In this document: piece after piece, positions 1-12,882 of the stretch
Layout of the letters: every line of letters begins with the position of its first letter
Position numbering within the stretch: position 1 is the stretch's first letter
The notes under the pieces: model-generated
Told to the model about the DNA's origin: nothing
The model's input: only the letters and a program-made list of their open reading frames with translations
Database searches by the model: none
Origin: Eutreptiella sp. 'Long Island Sound 2002'
Lineage: Eukaryota; Euglenozoa; Euglenophyceae; Eutreptiales; Eutreptiaceae
Assembly: GCA_964036045.1 (NCBI GenBank)
Contig: OZ038392.1
Location: forward strand, 22,966,090-23,030,089
DNA length: 64,000 bases
Direction of reading: 5' to 3'
Translations under genes and position numbers: made by a program

Positions 1-3000
1 GGCGTCGTCGGTGTGGGTCAGGACATCACGGAGAAGAAGCAAGCCGAGGTGGAGCTGACACGTGTGGCTGCTGATTTGCGGAAACTGATTGACACGGCCA
101 ACGCGCCCATCTTTGGGATCGACACGAAGGGTCGTGTGAACGAATGGAATGACAAGGCTGCTGAGATCACCAGGCGGAGCAAGGACGAGGTGATGGGACA
201 CGATCTTGTTGCAGAGTTCATCAGCCCGGACTATCGTGATTCCGTGCGTGCAGTGTTGGACAATGCGTTGAATGGACAGGAAACTGCGAATTTCGAGTTC
301 CCACTGTACACGAAGACTGGTGAGCGTGTGGAGGTGCTACTGAATGCCACGACACGGCGTGACGCCACTGGCAACGTGACCGGTGTGGTGGGAGTGGGCC
401 AGGACATCTCTGAACGTAAGGTTGCAGAGAAGCAATCCGAGACCATTGCCAACGATTTGACGAAGCTGATCGACACTGCGAATGCACCCATCTTCGGCAT
501 TGATACTGAGGGCCGTGTGAACGAGTGGAATCAGAAGGCTGCCTCGATTACGGGCTTCGGCAAGGATGAGGTGATGGGGCATGATCTGGTTGCAGAGTTC
601 ATTACGGCAGAGTTCCGCGAGCCTGTGCAACGAGTGCTGAGCAACGCACTGCAGGGTGAGAACACTGCGAATTTCGAGTTCCCGCTCTACACGAAGGACG
701 GCCGGCCCGTGGAGGTGCTGCTGAATGCCACCCCACGCATTGACTCTACTGGGCAGCTCGTCGGTGTTGTCGGTGTGGGTCAGGACATCACGGAGAAGAA
801 GCAAGCCGAGGTGGAGCTGACACGTGTGGCTGCTGATTTGCGGAAACTGATTGACACGGCCAACGCGCCCATCTTCGGGATCGACACGAAGGGTCGTGTG
901 AACGAATGGAACAATAAAGCCGCCGAAATTACGGAGTTTAGCAAGGCGGAGGTGATGGGTCGCGATCTTGTTGCAGAGTTTATTACTTCAGATTACCGCT
1001 TTTCTGTCCGCCGGGTTCTGGACAATGCCCTGATTGGCAGAGAAGCCGCCAATTTCGAGTTCCCACTGTACACGAAGACTGGCAAACGTGTGGAGGTATT
1101 GCTGAATGCCACCACACGGCGTGATGCCAACGGCAACGTGACCGGTGTGGTTGGAGTGGGCCAGGACATCTCTGAACGTAAGGTTGCAGAGAAGCAATCC
1201 GAGACCATTGCCAACGATTTGACGAAGCTGATTGACACTGCGAATGCACCCATCTTCGGCATTGATACTGAGGGCCGTGTGAACGAGTGGAATCAGAAGG
1301 CCGCCTGGATTACGGGCTTCGGCAAGGATGAGGTGATGGGGCATGATCTGGTTGCGGAGTTCATCAGTCCCGAGTTCCGCGACTCGGTGCAGAAAGTGCT
1401 GAGCAACGCACTGCGAGGTGAGAACACTGCGAATTTCGAGTTCCCGCTCTACACGAAGGACGGCCGGCCCGTGGAGGTGCTGCTGAATGCCACCCCACGT
1501 ATTGACTCTGCTGGCAAGCTCGTCGGTGTTGTCGGTGTGGGTCAGGACATCACGGAGAAGAAGCAAGCCGAGGTGGAGCTGACACGTGTGGCTGCTGATT
1601 TGCGGAAACTGATTGACACGGCCAACGCGCCCATCTTTGGGATCGACACGAAGGGTCGTGTGAACGAATGGAATGACAAGGCTGCTGAGATCACCAGGCG
1701 GAGCAAGGACGAGGTGATGGGACACGATCTTGTTGCAGAGTTCATCAGTCCCGAATACCGTGATTCCGTGCGTGCAGTGTTGGACAATGCATTGAATGGA
1801 CAGGAAACTGCGAATTTCGAGTTCCCACTGTACACGAAGACTGGTGAGCGTGTGGAGGTATTACTGAATGCCACGACACGGCGTGATGCCAGCGGAAACG
1901 TGACCGGTGTGGTGGGAGTGGGCCAGGACATCTCTGAACGTAAGGTTGCAGAGAAGCAATCCGAGACCATTGCCAACGATTTACGAAAGCTGATTGACAC
2001 TGCGAATGCACCCATCTTCGGTATTGATACTGAGGGCCGTGTGAACGAGTGGAATCAGAAGGCTGCCTCGATTACGGGCTTCGGCAAGGATGAGGTGATG
2101 GGGCATGATCTGGTTGCGGAGTTCATCAGTCCCGAGTTCCGCGACTCGGTGCAGAAAGTGTTGAGCAACGCACTGCAGGGTGAGAACACTGCGAATTTCG
2201 AGTTCCCGCTCTACACGAAGGACGGCCGGCCCGTGGAGGTGCTGCTGAATGCCACCCCACGCATTGACTCTACTGGTCAGCTCGTCGGTGTTGTCGGTGT
2301 GGGTCAGGACATCACGGAGAAGAAGCAAGCCGAGGTGGAGCTGACACGTGTGGCTGCTGATTTGCGGAAACTGATTGACACGGCCAACGCGCCCATCTTC
2401 GGGATCGACACGAAGGGTCGTGTGAACGAATGGAATGACAAGGCTGCTGAGATCACCAGGCGGAGCAAGGACGAGGTGATGGGACACGATCTTGTTGCAG
2501 AGTTCATCAGTCCCGAATACCGTGATTCGGTGCGTGCAGTGTTGGACAATGCATTGAATGGACAGGAAACTGCGAATTTCGAGTTCCCACTGTACACGAA
2601 GACTGGTGAGCGTGTGGAGGTGCTACTGAATGCCACCACACGGCGTGATGCCACTGGCAACGTGACCGGTGTGGTTGGAGTGGGCCAGGACATCTCTGAA
2701 CGTAAGGTTGCAGAGAAGCAATCCGAGACCATTGCCAACGATTTGACGAAGCTGATCGACACTGCGAATGCACCCATCTTCGGTATTGATACTGAGGGCC
2801 GTGTGAACGAGTGGAATCAGAAGGCCGCCTCGATTACGGGCTTCGGCAAGGATGAGGTGATGGGGCATGATCTGGTTGCGGAGTTCATCAGTCCCGAGTT
2901 CCGCGACTCGGTGCAGAAAGTGTTGAGCAACGCATTGCAGGGTGAGAACACTGCGAATTTCGAGTTCCCGCTCTACACGAAGGACGGCCGGCCCGTGGAG

Positions 3001-6000
3001 GTGCTGCTGAATGCCACCCCACGTATTGACTCTGCTGGTCAGCTTGTTGGTGTTGTCGGTGTGGGTCAGGATATCACAGCGAAGAAGCAAGCCGAGGTGG
3101 AGCTGACACGTGTGGCTGCTGATTTGCGGAAACTGATTGACACGGCCAACGCGCCCATCTTTGGGATCGACACGAAGGGTCGTGTGAACGAATGGAACGA
3201 CAAGGCTGCCGAAATTACGGAGTTTAGCAAGGCGGAGGTGATGGGTCGCGATCTTGTTGCAGAGTTTATTACTTCAGATTACCGCTTTTCTGTCCGCCGG
3301 GTTCTGGACAATGCCCTGATTGGCAGAGAAGCCGCCAATTTCGAGTTCCCACTGTACACGAAGACTGGCAAACGTGTGGAGGTATTGCTGAATGCCACCA
3401 CACGGCGTGATGCCAACGGCAACGTGACCGGTGTGGTTGGAGTGGGCCAGGACATCTCTGAACGTAAGGTTGCAGAGAAGCAATCCGAGACCATTGCCAA
3501 CGATTTGACGAAACTGATCGACACTGCGAATGCACCCATCTTCGGCATTGATACTGAGGGCCGTGTGAACGAGTGGAATCAGAAGGCTGCCTCGATTACG
3601 GGCTTCGGCAAGGATGAGGTGATGGGGCATGATCTGGTTGCGGAGTTCATCAGTCCCGAGTTCCGCGACTCGGTGCAGAAAGTGTTGAGCAACGCACTGC
3701 TGGGTGAGAACACTGCGAATTTCGAGTTCCCCCTCTACACGAAGGACGGCCGGCCCGTGGAGGTGCTGCTGAATGCCACCCCACGTATTGATTCCAGTGG
3801 TCAACTTGTCGGTGTTGTCGGTGTGGGTCAGGACATCACGGAGAAGAAGCAAGCCGAGGTGGAGCTGACACGTGTGGCTGCTGATTTGCGGAAACTGATT
3901 GACACGGCCAACGCGCCCATCTTCGGGATCGACACGAAGGGTCGTGTGAACGAATGGAACGACAAGGCTGCTGAGATCACCAGGCGGAGCAAGGACGAGG
4001 TGATGGGACACGATCTTGTTGCAGAGTTCATCAGTCCCGAATACCGTGATTCGGTGCGTGCAGTGTTGGACAATGCATTGAATGGACAGGAAACTGCGAA
4101 TTTCGAGTTCCCACTGTACACGAAGACTGGTGAGCGTGTGGAGGTGCTACTGAATGCCACGACACGGCGTGACGCCAGCGGCAACGTGACCGGTGTGGTG
4201 GGAGTGGGCCAGGACATCTCCGAACGTAAGGTTGCAGAGAAGCAATCCGAGACCATTGCCAACGATTTGACGAAACTGATCGACACTGCGAATGCACCCA
4301 TCTTCGGTATTGATACTGAGGGCCGTGTGAACGAGTGGAATCAGAAGGCCGCCTCGATTACGGGCTTCGGCAAGGATGAGGTGATGGGGCATGATCTGGT
4401 TGCAGAGTTCATTACGGCAGAGTTCCGCGAGCCTGTGCAACGAGTGCTGAGCAACGCACTGCAGGGTGAGAACACTGCGAATTTCGAGTTCCCGCTCTAC
4501 ACGAAGGACGGCCGGCCCGTGGAGGTGCTGCTGAATGCCACCCCACGTATTGACTCTGCTGGTCAGCTCGTCGGTGTTGTCGGTGTGGGTCAGGACATCA
4601 CGGAAAAAAAACAGGCTGAAGTCGAGGTCAGTCGCATGGCTGCTGACTTGTATAAATTGATTGACACGGCCAACGCGCCCATCTTCGGGATTGATACCCA
4701 TGGTCGGGTTAACGAATGGAACGGAAAAGCTGCCCAGATCACCAGGCGGAGCAAGGACGAGGTGATGGGACACGATCTTGTTGCAGAGTTCATCAGTCCG
4801 GAATACCGTGATTCAGTGCGTGCAGTGTTGGACAATGCGTTGAATGGACAGGAAACTGCGAATTTCGAGTTCCCACTGTACACGAAGACTGGTGAGCGCG
4901 TGGAGGTGCTTCTGAATGCCACGACACGGCGTGATGCCAACGGCAACGTGACCGGTGTGGTGGGAGTGGGCCAGGACATCTCTGAACGTAAGGTTGCAGA
5001 GAAGCAATCCGAGACCATTGCCAACGATTTACGAAAGCTGATTGACACCGCGAATGCACCCATCTTCGGTATTGATACTGAGGGCCGTGTGAACGAGTGG
5101 AATCAGAAGGCCGCCTCGATTACGGGCTTCGGCAAGGATGAGGTGATGGGGCATGATCTGGTTGCGGAGTTCATCAGTCCCGAGTTCCGCGACTCGGTGC
5201 AGAAAGTGCTGAGCAACGCACTGCAGGGTGAGAACACTGCGAATTTCGAGTTCCCGCTCTACACGAAGGACGGCCGGCCCGTGGAGGTGCTGCTGAATGC
5301 CACCCCACGCATTGACTCTACTGGGCAGCTCGTCGGTGTTGTCGGTGTGGGTCAGGACATCACGGAGAAGAAGCAAGCCGAGGTGGAGCTGACACGTGTG
5401 GCTGCTGATTTGCGGAAACTGATTGACACGGCCAACGCGCCCATCTTCGGGATCGACACGAAGGGTCGTGTGAACGAATGGAATGACAAGGCTGCTGAGA
5501 TCACCAGGCGGAGCAAGGACGAGGTGATGGGACACGATCTTGTTGCAGAGTTCATCAGTCCCGAATACCGTGATTCGGTGCGTGCAGTGTTGGACAATGC
5601 ATTGAATGGACAGGAAACTGCGAATTTCGAGTTCCCACTGTACACGAAGACTGGTGAGCGCGTGGAGGTGCTACTGAATGCCACCACACGGCGTGATGCC
5701 AACGGCAACGTGACCGGTGTGGTGGGAGTGGGCCAGGACATCTCTGAACGTAAGGTTGCAGAGAAGCAATCCGAGACCATTGCCAACGATTTGACGAAGC
5801 TGATCGACACTGCGAATGCACCCATCTTCGGTATTGATACTGAGGGCCGTGTGAACGAGTGGAATCAGAAGGCTGCCTCGATTACGGGCTTCGGCAAGGA
5901 TGAGGTGATGGGGCATGATCTGGTTGCAGAGTTCATTACGCAGGAATTCCGGGCACCGGTACAACGAGTGCTGAGCAACGCACTGCAGGGTGAGAACACT

Positions 6001-9000
6001 GCGAATTTCGAGTTCCCCCTCTACACGAAGGACGGCCGGCCCGTGGAGGTGCTGCTGAATGCCACCCCACGTATTGACTCTGCTGGTCAGCTCGTCGGTG
6101 TTGTCGGTGTGGGTCAGGACATCACGGAGAAGAAGCAAGCCGAGGTGGAGCTGACACGTGTGGCTGCTGATTTGCGGAAACTGATTGACACGGCCAACGC
6201 GCCCATCTTCGGGATCGACACGAAGGGTCGTGTGAACGAATGGAACGACAAGGCTGCTGAGATCACCAGGCGGAGCAAGGACGAGGTGATGGGACACGAT
6301 CTTGTCTCCGAGTTCATCAGCCCGGATTACCATGATTCGGTGCGTGCAGTGTTGGACAATGCACTGAATGGGCTTGAGGCCGCTAATTTCGAGTTCCCAC
6401 TGTACACGAAGACTGGTGAGCGTGTGGAGGTGCTTCTGAATGCCACGACACGGCGTGATGCCAACGGCAACGTGACCGGTGTGGTGGGAGTGGGTCAGGA
6501 TATCACGGAGCGCAAGGTTGCAGAGAAGCAATCCGAGACCATTGCCGACGATTTACGAAAGCTGATTGACACTGCGAATGCACCCATCTTTGGTATTGAC
6601 ACAAAGGGCCGTGTGAATGAGTGGAATCAGAAGGCTGCCTCGATTACGGGCTTCGGCAAGGATGAGGTGATGGGGCATGATCTCGTTGCGGAGTTCATCA
6701 GTGCAGACTTCAGAGATTCGGTTCAACGAGTGCTTAGCAACGCACTGCAGGGTGAGAACACTGCGAATTTCGAGTTCCCGCTGTATACCAAGTATGGTAG
6801 GGCAGTAGAGGTGCTGCTGAACGCCACCCCGCGTATTGACTCTGCTGGTCAGCTCGTCGGTGTTGTCGGTGTGGGTCAGGACATCACGGAGAAGAAGCAA
6901 GCCGAGGTGGAGCTGACACGTGTGGCTGCTGATTTGCGGAAACTGATTGACACGGCCAACGCGCCCATCTTCGGGATCGACACGAAGGGTCGTGTGAACG
7001 AATGGAATGACAAGGCTGCTGAGATCACCAGGCGGAGCAAGGACGAGGTGATGGGACACGATCTTGTTGCAGAGTTCATTAGCTCCGATTACCGCGATTC
7101 GGTGCGTGCAGTGTTGGACAATGCATTGAATGGACAGGAAACTGCGAATTTCGAGTTCCCACTGTACACGAAGACTGGTGAGCGCGTGGAGGTGCTACTG
7201 AATGCCACGACACGGCGTGATGCCAGCGGCAACGTGACCGGTGTGGTGGGAGTGGGCCAGGACATCTCTGAACGCAAGGTTGCAGAGAAGCAATCCGAGA
7301 CCATTGCCAACGATTTACGAAAGCTGATTGACACTGCGAATGCACCCATCTTCGGTATTGACACAAAGGGCCGTGTGAACGAGTGGAATCAGAAGGCTGC
7401 CGAGATCACAGGCTTCGGCAAGGATGAGGTGATGGGCCGCATCCTGGTGACGGAGTTCATTAGTGCTGAGTTTAAAGATTCCGTGCAAGCTGTACTGAGC
7501 AATGCACTGTGTGGCGAGAACACTGCGAATTTCGAGTTCCCGCTCTACACGAAGGACGGCCGGCCTGTGGAGGTGCTGCTGAATGCCACCCCACGTATTG
7601 ACTCTGCTGGCAAGCTCGTCGGTGTTGTCGGTGTGGGTCAGGATATCACGGAGAAGAAGCAAGCCGAGGTGGAGCTGACACGTGTGGCTGCTGATTTGCG
7701 GAAACTGATTGATACGGCCAACGCGCCCATCTTCGGGATCGACACGAAGGGTCGTGTGAACGAATGGAATCAAAAGGCTGCTGAAATTACAGAATTTCCT
7801 GAGGATGAGGTGATGGGACACGATCTTGTTGCAGAGTTCATCACTTCAGACTACCGTGATTCGGTGCGTTCCGTGTTGGACAATGCGTTGAATGGACAGG
7901 AAACTGCGAATTTCGAGTTCCCACTGTACACGAAGACTGGGAAACGTGTGGAGGTGCTACTGAATGCCACGACACGGCGTGATGCCAGCGGCAACGTGAC
8001 CGGTGTGGTGGGAGTGGGCCAGGACATCTCCGAGCGCAAGCTAGCGGAACAGCGTTCAGAGACCATTGCAAAAGATTTGCAGAAGCTAATCAACACTGCG
8101 AATGCGCCCATCTTCGGTATCGACACCGAGGGCCGTGTGAACGAGTGGAATCAGAAGGCAGCAGACATTACTGGCTACGCTAAGGATGAGGTGATGGGGC
8201 GTGATCTGGTGTCCGATTTCATCAGCCATGAGTTTAAGGAATCTGTACAAGCGGTGCTACACCGAGCGCTTCTCGGTGAGAACACGGCGAACTTTGAGTT
8301 CCCTTTGTACACAAAGAGCGGGCAGTTTGTGGACGTGTTGCTCAATGCCACCCCGCGGATCGACTCCAATGGCAATCTGATCGGCGTTGTAGGCGTCGGG
8401 CAGGACATCACCGAGAAGAAGGCTGCGGAGGTTGAGATGGCCCGTGTGGCTGCCGACCTACGGAAGTTGATCGACAGTGCCAATGCGCCAATCTTTGGGA
8501 TTGACATCGATGGGCTGGTGAATGAATGGAATGACAAGGCTGCCCAGATCACTGGTCGTGATAAGGATGAGGTGATGGGACACGACCTTGTGGCGGAGTT
8601 TATCAGCCCCGATTACCGCGAGTCAGTGCACGTGGTGCTAGACAACGCTCTGCACGGGGAGGAGACTGCCAATTTTGAGTTCCCGCTGTACACCAAAGCA
8701 GGTGAACGGGTGGAGGTGTTGCTGAATGCGACCTGCCGACGTGATGCAAACGGCAACGTGGTCGGTGTTGTGGGTGTCGGGCAGGACATCTCCGAGCGCA
8801 AGGACGCCGAGGAACAGCTGGAGACCATCGCCAAGGACCTTCGCAAGCTGATTGACACGGCCAATGCCCCCATTTTCGGGATTGACACGGAGGGGCGCGT
8901 CAACGAGTGGAACCAGAAGGCGGCGGACATCACCGGGTTCGGCAAGGACGAAGTGATGGGGCGCAACCTGGTGGCGGAATTCATTAGTGGGGAGCTGAAG

Positions 9001-10560
9001 GAATCTGTGCAGGCGGTGCTCAGCAACGCGCTCCTCGGCGTGAACACTGCCAACTTCGAGTTCCCCCTTTACACTAAGTATGGACATCCTGTGGAGGTGT
9101 TGCTGAATGCCACCCCACGCATCGACTCCCAGGGCAACCTCGTGGGAGTGGTGGGCGTTGGGCAAGACATCACGGAAAAGAAGGCAGCGGAGGTGGAAAT
9201 GACCCGCGTGGCGGCCGACCTGCAGAAGCTGATCGACACGGCAAACGCCCCCATCTTCGGCATCGACACGGAGATGCGGGTCAATGAATGGAACCAGAAA
9301 GCCGCACAGATCACCGGGTGGACGAAGGACAAGTCCATGGGCCTGAACCTCGTCGAGGCCTTCATCAGCGACGAGGACAAGGAAGCCGTGCGGGTGGTCC
9401 TGAAAAACGCACTCGACGGGCAGGAGACGGCGAACTTCGAGTTCTCTTTGTACACGAGGTTCGGGGACCGCGTCGACGTGCTGCTGAACGCCGCCACGCG
9501 GCGCGACGCCAACGGGAACGTGACGGGGGTGGTGGGGGTGGGGCAGGACATCACCGAGCGGAAGCAGGCGGAGAAGCAGCTGGAGAACATTGCCAACGAC
9601 CTGGCCAAGCTGGTGGACACCGCCAACGCACCCATCTTCGGGATCGACGTCAACGGGTGCGTCAACGAGTGGAACCAGAAGGCCGCCGCCATCACGCAGT
9701 TCAGCAAGGACGAGGTGCTGGGGCGGAACCTCGTGTCCGAGTTCATCAGCGCCGAGTTCAAGCAGTCCGTGCAAGAGGTGCTGAACGATGCGTTGCAAGG
9801 GACGGCCACGGCCAATTTTGAGTTCCCGCTGTACACCAAGAGCGGGGAGCCCGTGGAGGTGCTCCTGAATGCGACGCCGCGGATTGATTCCGCCGGGAAG
9901 CTGGTCGGGGTCATCGGCGTTGGGCAGGACATCACGGAGAAGAAGGCCGCGGAGGTGGAGCTGACGCGCGTGGCGGCGGACCTCAAGAAGCTCATCGACA
10001 CGGCCAACGCCCCCATTTTCGGGATTAATACGGTCGGGCAGGTCAACGAGTGGAACCAGAAGGCCGTTGAAATCACCGGGTTCTCGAAGAGTGAGGTGAT
10101 GAACCGGGACTTGGTGGACGATTTCATTAGCGACGAGTTCAAGAGCTCCGTCAAGTCGGTGCTGGAGAATGCCCTGGCCGGGCAAGAGACCGGCAACTTT
10201 GAGTTCCCCCTGTACACAAAGTCCGGGCACCGCATCGAGGTCCTCTTGAACGCTGCCACCCGGCGGGACGCCAATGGCAATGTTGTGGGGGTAGTGGGCG
10301 TGGGGCAGGACATCACGGAGCGGAAGACGGCGGAGCAGCAGCTGGAGACCATGGCCAAGGACCTGCAGAAACTGATCGACACCGCCAATGCCCCCATTTT
10401 CGGCATTGACGTTCACGGGTGCGTGAACGAGTGGAACCAAAAAGTGGCCACCATTACGGGCTTCTCGAAAGACGAGGTCCTGGGGCACGACCTGGTGACC
10501 GAGCTCATCAGCAGCGAATTCAGCAACTCCGTTCAAGACGTCTTCAATCTTGCCCTTCAG
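1..10560 (+). CDS. Giant PAS-repeat histidine kinase, exon 1 (5' partial)
   Basis: The frame is open from base 1 with no initiator visible, so the 5' end lies outside the window. The exon encodes 27 complete PAS units of 127 residues plus part of a 28th. Each unit carries NAPIFGID, VNEWN, an EVMG-(H/R)-DLV segment, NFEFPLYTK, VLLNAT and the PAC-like end GVVGVGQDI, followed by a charged linker helix (ITEKKQAEVE or ISERKVAEKQ) that could form a coiled coil between sensors. Two unit types alternate. PAS domains bind small ligands or mediate dimerisation and pass a signal to the kinase downstream. No LOV-type cysteine motif is present, so flavin photochemistry is not supported. The exon ends at CAG|gtggcc in phase 0, giving LALQ joined to GEGTANFE of exon 2, which restores a perfect PAS unit. 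The open frame past 10,560 (to 10,662) is intron read-through. Confidence 0.9.
25..10560 (+). repeat. Coding tandem repeat, 381-bp PAS unit in 762-bp A/B dimers
   Basis: The start of the A unit (GTGGGTCAGGACATCAC and variants) recurs at about 13, 775, 1537, 2299, 3061, 3823, 4585, 5347, 6109, 6871, 7633, 8395, 9157 and 9919, always 762 bp apart. No indel occurs over more than 10 kb. Copies before about 7.6 kb are nearly identical at the DNA level, while those after about 8 kb diverge in synonymous and amino-acid positions. Shared variants show larger blocks: the variant containing EFSKAEVMGRDLV occurs at about 933 and 3219 (2,286 bp, three dimers), and the variant ITAEFREPVQ at 601 and 4411 (3,810 bp, five dimers). 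Confidence 0.93.
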
Positions 10561-11831
10561 GTGGCCCTTTGGTGCCCTGTCCCCTCCCCGCATGGAGCAC
10601 ACTCCACCAGCGCATTTAAATCCCCGCCCCAAAAATACGAACTACCACGGCACACTTGCTGAGCCTTTCTGGAACCCCCAACCCAGGAGGGTCGCAATTG
10701 GCCGGTGAGGGCTGTGGAGGGCGAACAATCCATAGTTCTCCACAAGCTCCTCAGCACCACCCACCCACCCTACCCCCAACGAGTCAATATGCCTTGCACA
10801 TACCTCAACAACCCGCAATGCCCTACTTTGGGCTGAAAAGTGAAACAGATTCTTCTGCCTGGGCTTCGCATGGTGGTGCAAATCTTCCCAGCCCTTGAGG
10901 CCAAACGCAGTCCAGTGCGTGAAACAGGAGGTACCAACCAGCAAACCCACTCCCCCCACACGGACCAACCCACCCACGCACCCCAAAGCACGGAGGGCGT
11001 GCCTCACAAAAAAACAACCAAACAAGTATTCACTGGTCAATCTTGCTCTGCCAGTATCCCCCCACGCCCCCCCACCACCATACTGCCGGTTCAAAGCTCA
11101 TGCTCCGGCCACACGTGGGGGATGTACCAATTACCAAAGGGGGTGGGATCCCTAATGGGCTGGGTTGGTGATGCCCATTTACTGGGCACCATTGCATCAC
11201 AGAGCTGACTAGGGAACTTCCGGGCAGGGGGGAGGGGGTCGATAGAGCCCCCGAACAGTGGGGGGCGGGGGTTTCAGGAAAAGGGCTGAATTGACAGGAC
11301 CGTTGATCAGTTATTATGAACCTTGGCGCCGAGGGCGGCGAAAGTTTTTTAAGAGCATTGAAAACGATCAATTTTTTTTTCGCACCAAATACATGGCAAA
11401 TGATGACTGTTCTGAACCCCCTCGACGCGCTGATTCCAAAAATCCCATTTTCATTTTTTGCCGAATCTTGGGTCCGGGTCACCTCCGGGGACCAGGGGTC
11501 AGTCTTAGTGGGATTTTGGGGGTCTAGCCCGAGGGCTGTATCGACCCCCCCCCCCCCCCGGAGACGAAAGCCCGCCCACCCCTGATGAAAGGGTGACTTG
11601 AGGTCAACGAAGATGCCCGGATGTCTGTGCTGGAGCCATGCATCCAGACAGTCTCATATAGCAGGAGGTCAGTGTAAACGGCAGTGCGAACAGTGCAAAC
11701 ACATCCAGGTCCCATCCAGCACGTCATGTCACCACACACCGCAGGTACCCCTCTCTCCATTTCAACGAAGGGGACCCTCCAGCACGCGCCCATGCTGATC
11801 TTTTCCAGCACTGCATGTATTTGTTTTGCAG
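10561..11831 (+). other. Intron 1 of the PAS kinase
   Basis: The donor is CAG|gtggcc and the acceptor ttgttttgcag|GGT. Phase 0 on both sides restores the PAS motif GEGTANFE. The intron holds C-rich and G-rich low-complexity stretches, including a long C run near 11,546-11,562. I see no gene in it. Confidence 0.8.
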
Positions 11832-12203
11832 GGTGAGGGCACTGCCAACTTCGAAGTGCCGTTGTACACCAAGCAGGGCCGCCACATTGAGCTGCTGCTG
11901 AATGCCACGCCGCGCATTGACTCGCAAGGGCAGCTTGTTGGGGTTGTTGGGGTTGGGCAGGACATCACTGAGAAGAAGGCTGCGGAGGTGGAGATGATGC
12001 GTGTCGCCGAGGACTTGCGGAAACTGATTGATACCGCCAACGCCCCCATCTTCGGGGTAGACACCAACGGCTGTGTGAACGAATGGAATCAAAAGGCGGC
12101 AGATATCACTGGGTTCCCCAAGAGCGAGGTCATGGGGCGAGACCTAGTGGCTGACTTCATCAGCAACGAAGATAAAAAGTCTGTGCAGCTAGTGCTGTCC
12201 AAG
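11832..12203 (+). CDS. PAS-repeat histidine kinase, exon 2
   Basis: This exon completes the 28th visible PAS unit (GEGTANFEVPLYTK through GVVGVGQDITEKKAAEVEMM) and starts the 29th (LIDTANAPIFGVDTNG, VNEWNQKAADITGF, EVMGRDLVADFIS). It ends at VLSK, AAG|gtgagc, in phase 0. The next exon begins ALQGEGTANFE, so the joint falls within three codons of the intron 1 position in the PAS unit. These units differ clearly from the near-identical units in exon 1. Confidence 0.85.
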
Positions 12204-12345
12204 GTGAGCCCCCCCTGTCTGACCTCTCCCTCCCTCCCTCCCTCCCTCCCTCCCTCCCTCCCTCCCTCCCTTCCTCCCTCCCTCCCTCCCTCCCCCCCCC
12301 CCCCACTCTCTTTCCCGTTCCCTCTCTCTCTCTCCCTCTCCCTCC

Positions 12346-12379
<34 letters not shown>

Positions 12380-12576
12380 ATGACTATCAACCCTCTTGGT
12401 GTACTGAGTTTACTGTTCTCCTGTCACTGTCGCATGTCCCCCTTCCCTGACACTGCATGCAATTTGGACATGTCACGGCCTTTTGTTCCTTTTTTCTTTT
12501 CAATTGCGCATGTGTGGGTCGGCATTCCGATGTTTTGTGCCATGCCAAGCCGACTTCGATCCACATATCTCCCAAG
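12204..12576 (+). other. Intron 2 of the PAS kinase, with pyrimidine microsatellites
   Basis: The donor is AAG|gtgagc and the acceptor cccaag|GCG, phase 0. Most of the first half is simple sequence: (CCCT)n at about 12,223-12,292, a C run, then (CT)n and a short (GT)n up to about 12,378. The + strand is almost pure pyrimidine here. Confidence 0.8.
12227..12378 (+). repeat. (CCCT)n / C-run / (CT)n / (GT)n microsatellite cluster
   Basis: Consecutive CCCT units, a C homopolymer, then CT dinucleotides and a short GT tract are directly visible. The cluster lies wholly within intron 2. Confidence 0.95.
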
Positions 12577-12882
12577 GCGCTGCAAGGTGAAGGCACCGCC
12601 AACTTCGAGTTCCCTCTCTACACCAAATCCCACGACCGTGTGGACGTGCTGCTCAATGCCACGCCGCGGATCAACTCCCAAGGGGAGCTGGTGGGTGTGG
12701 TTGGGGTGGGGCAGGACATCACTGAGAAGAAGGCGGCCGAACTGCAGCTCGTGCGCTCCGCCGACGATCTGCGCAAGCTGATCGACACCGTCAACGTGCC
12801 CATCTTCGGGATTGACACGCAGTGCTGCGTCAACGAATGGAACCAGAAGGCGGCAGAGATCACGGGCTATACCAAAGAAGAG
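12577..12882 (+). CDS. PAS-repeat histidine kinase, exon 3
   Basis: The exon starts ALQGEGTANFEFPLYTK and finishes the 29th visible PAS unit (RINSQGELVGVVGVGQDIT). It then begins the 30th (LIDTVNVPIFGIDTQ, VNEWNQKAAEITGYTKEE). The donor GAG|gtggac is in phase 0. Exon 4 resumes AHGKNFVDTF, which aligns residue for residue with VMGHDLVAEF of the other units, so the joint is well supported although the residues have diverged. The open frame beyond 12,882 is intron sequence. Confidence 0.85.

Noticed and set aside
25-10560. LOV photoreceptor domains in place of plain PAS
   Set aside because: The LOV signature with its flavin-binding Cys is absent; the equivalent segment is EVMGHDLVAEF.
18-10632. 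Many - strand ORFs across the PAS array, including one of 664 residues at 8,638-10,632
   Set aside because: They recur with the 762-bp period as mirror frames of the PAS code. The + strand frame has clear domain motifs and spliced continuations.
10561-10662. Open frame continuing past exon 1 to a stop at 10,662
   Set aside because: PAS similarity stops exactly at CAG|gtggcc and resumes at 11,832, so this is intron read-through.
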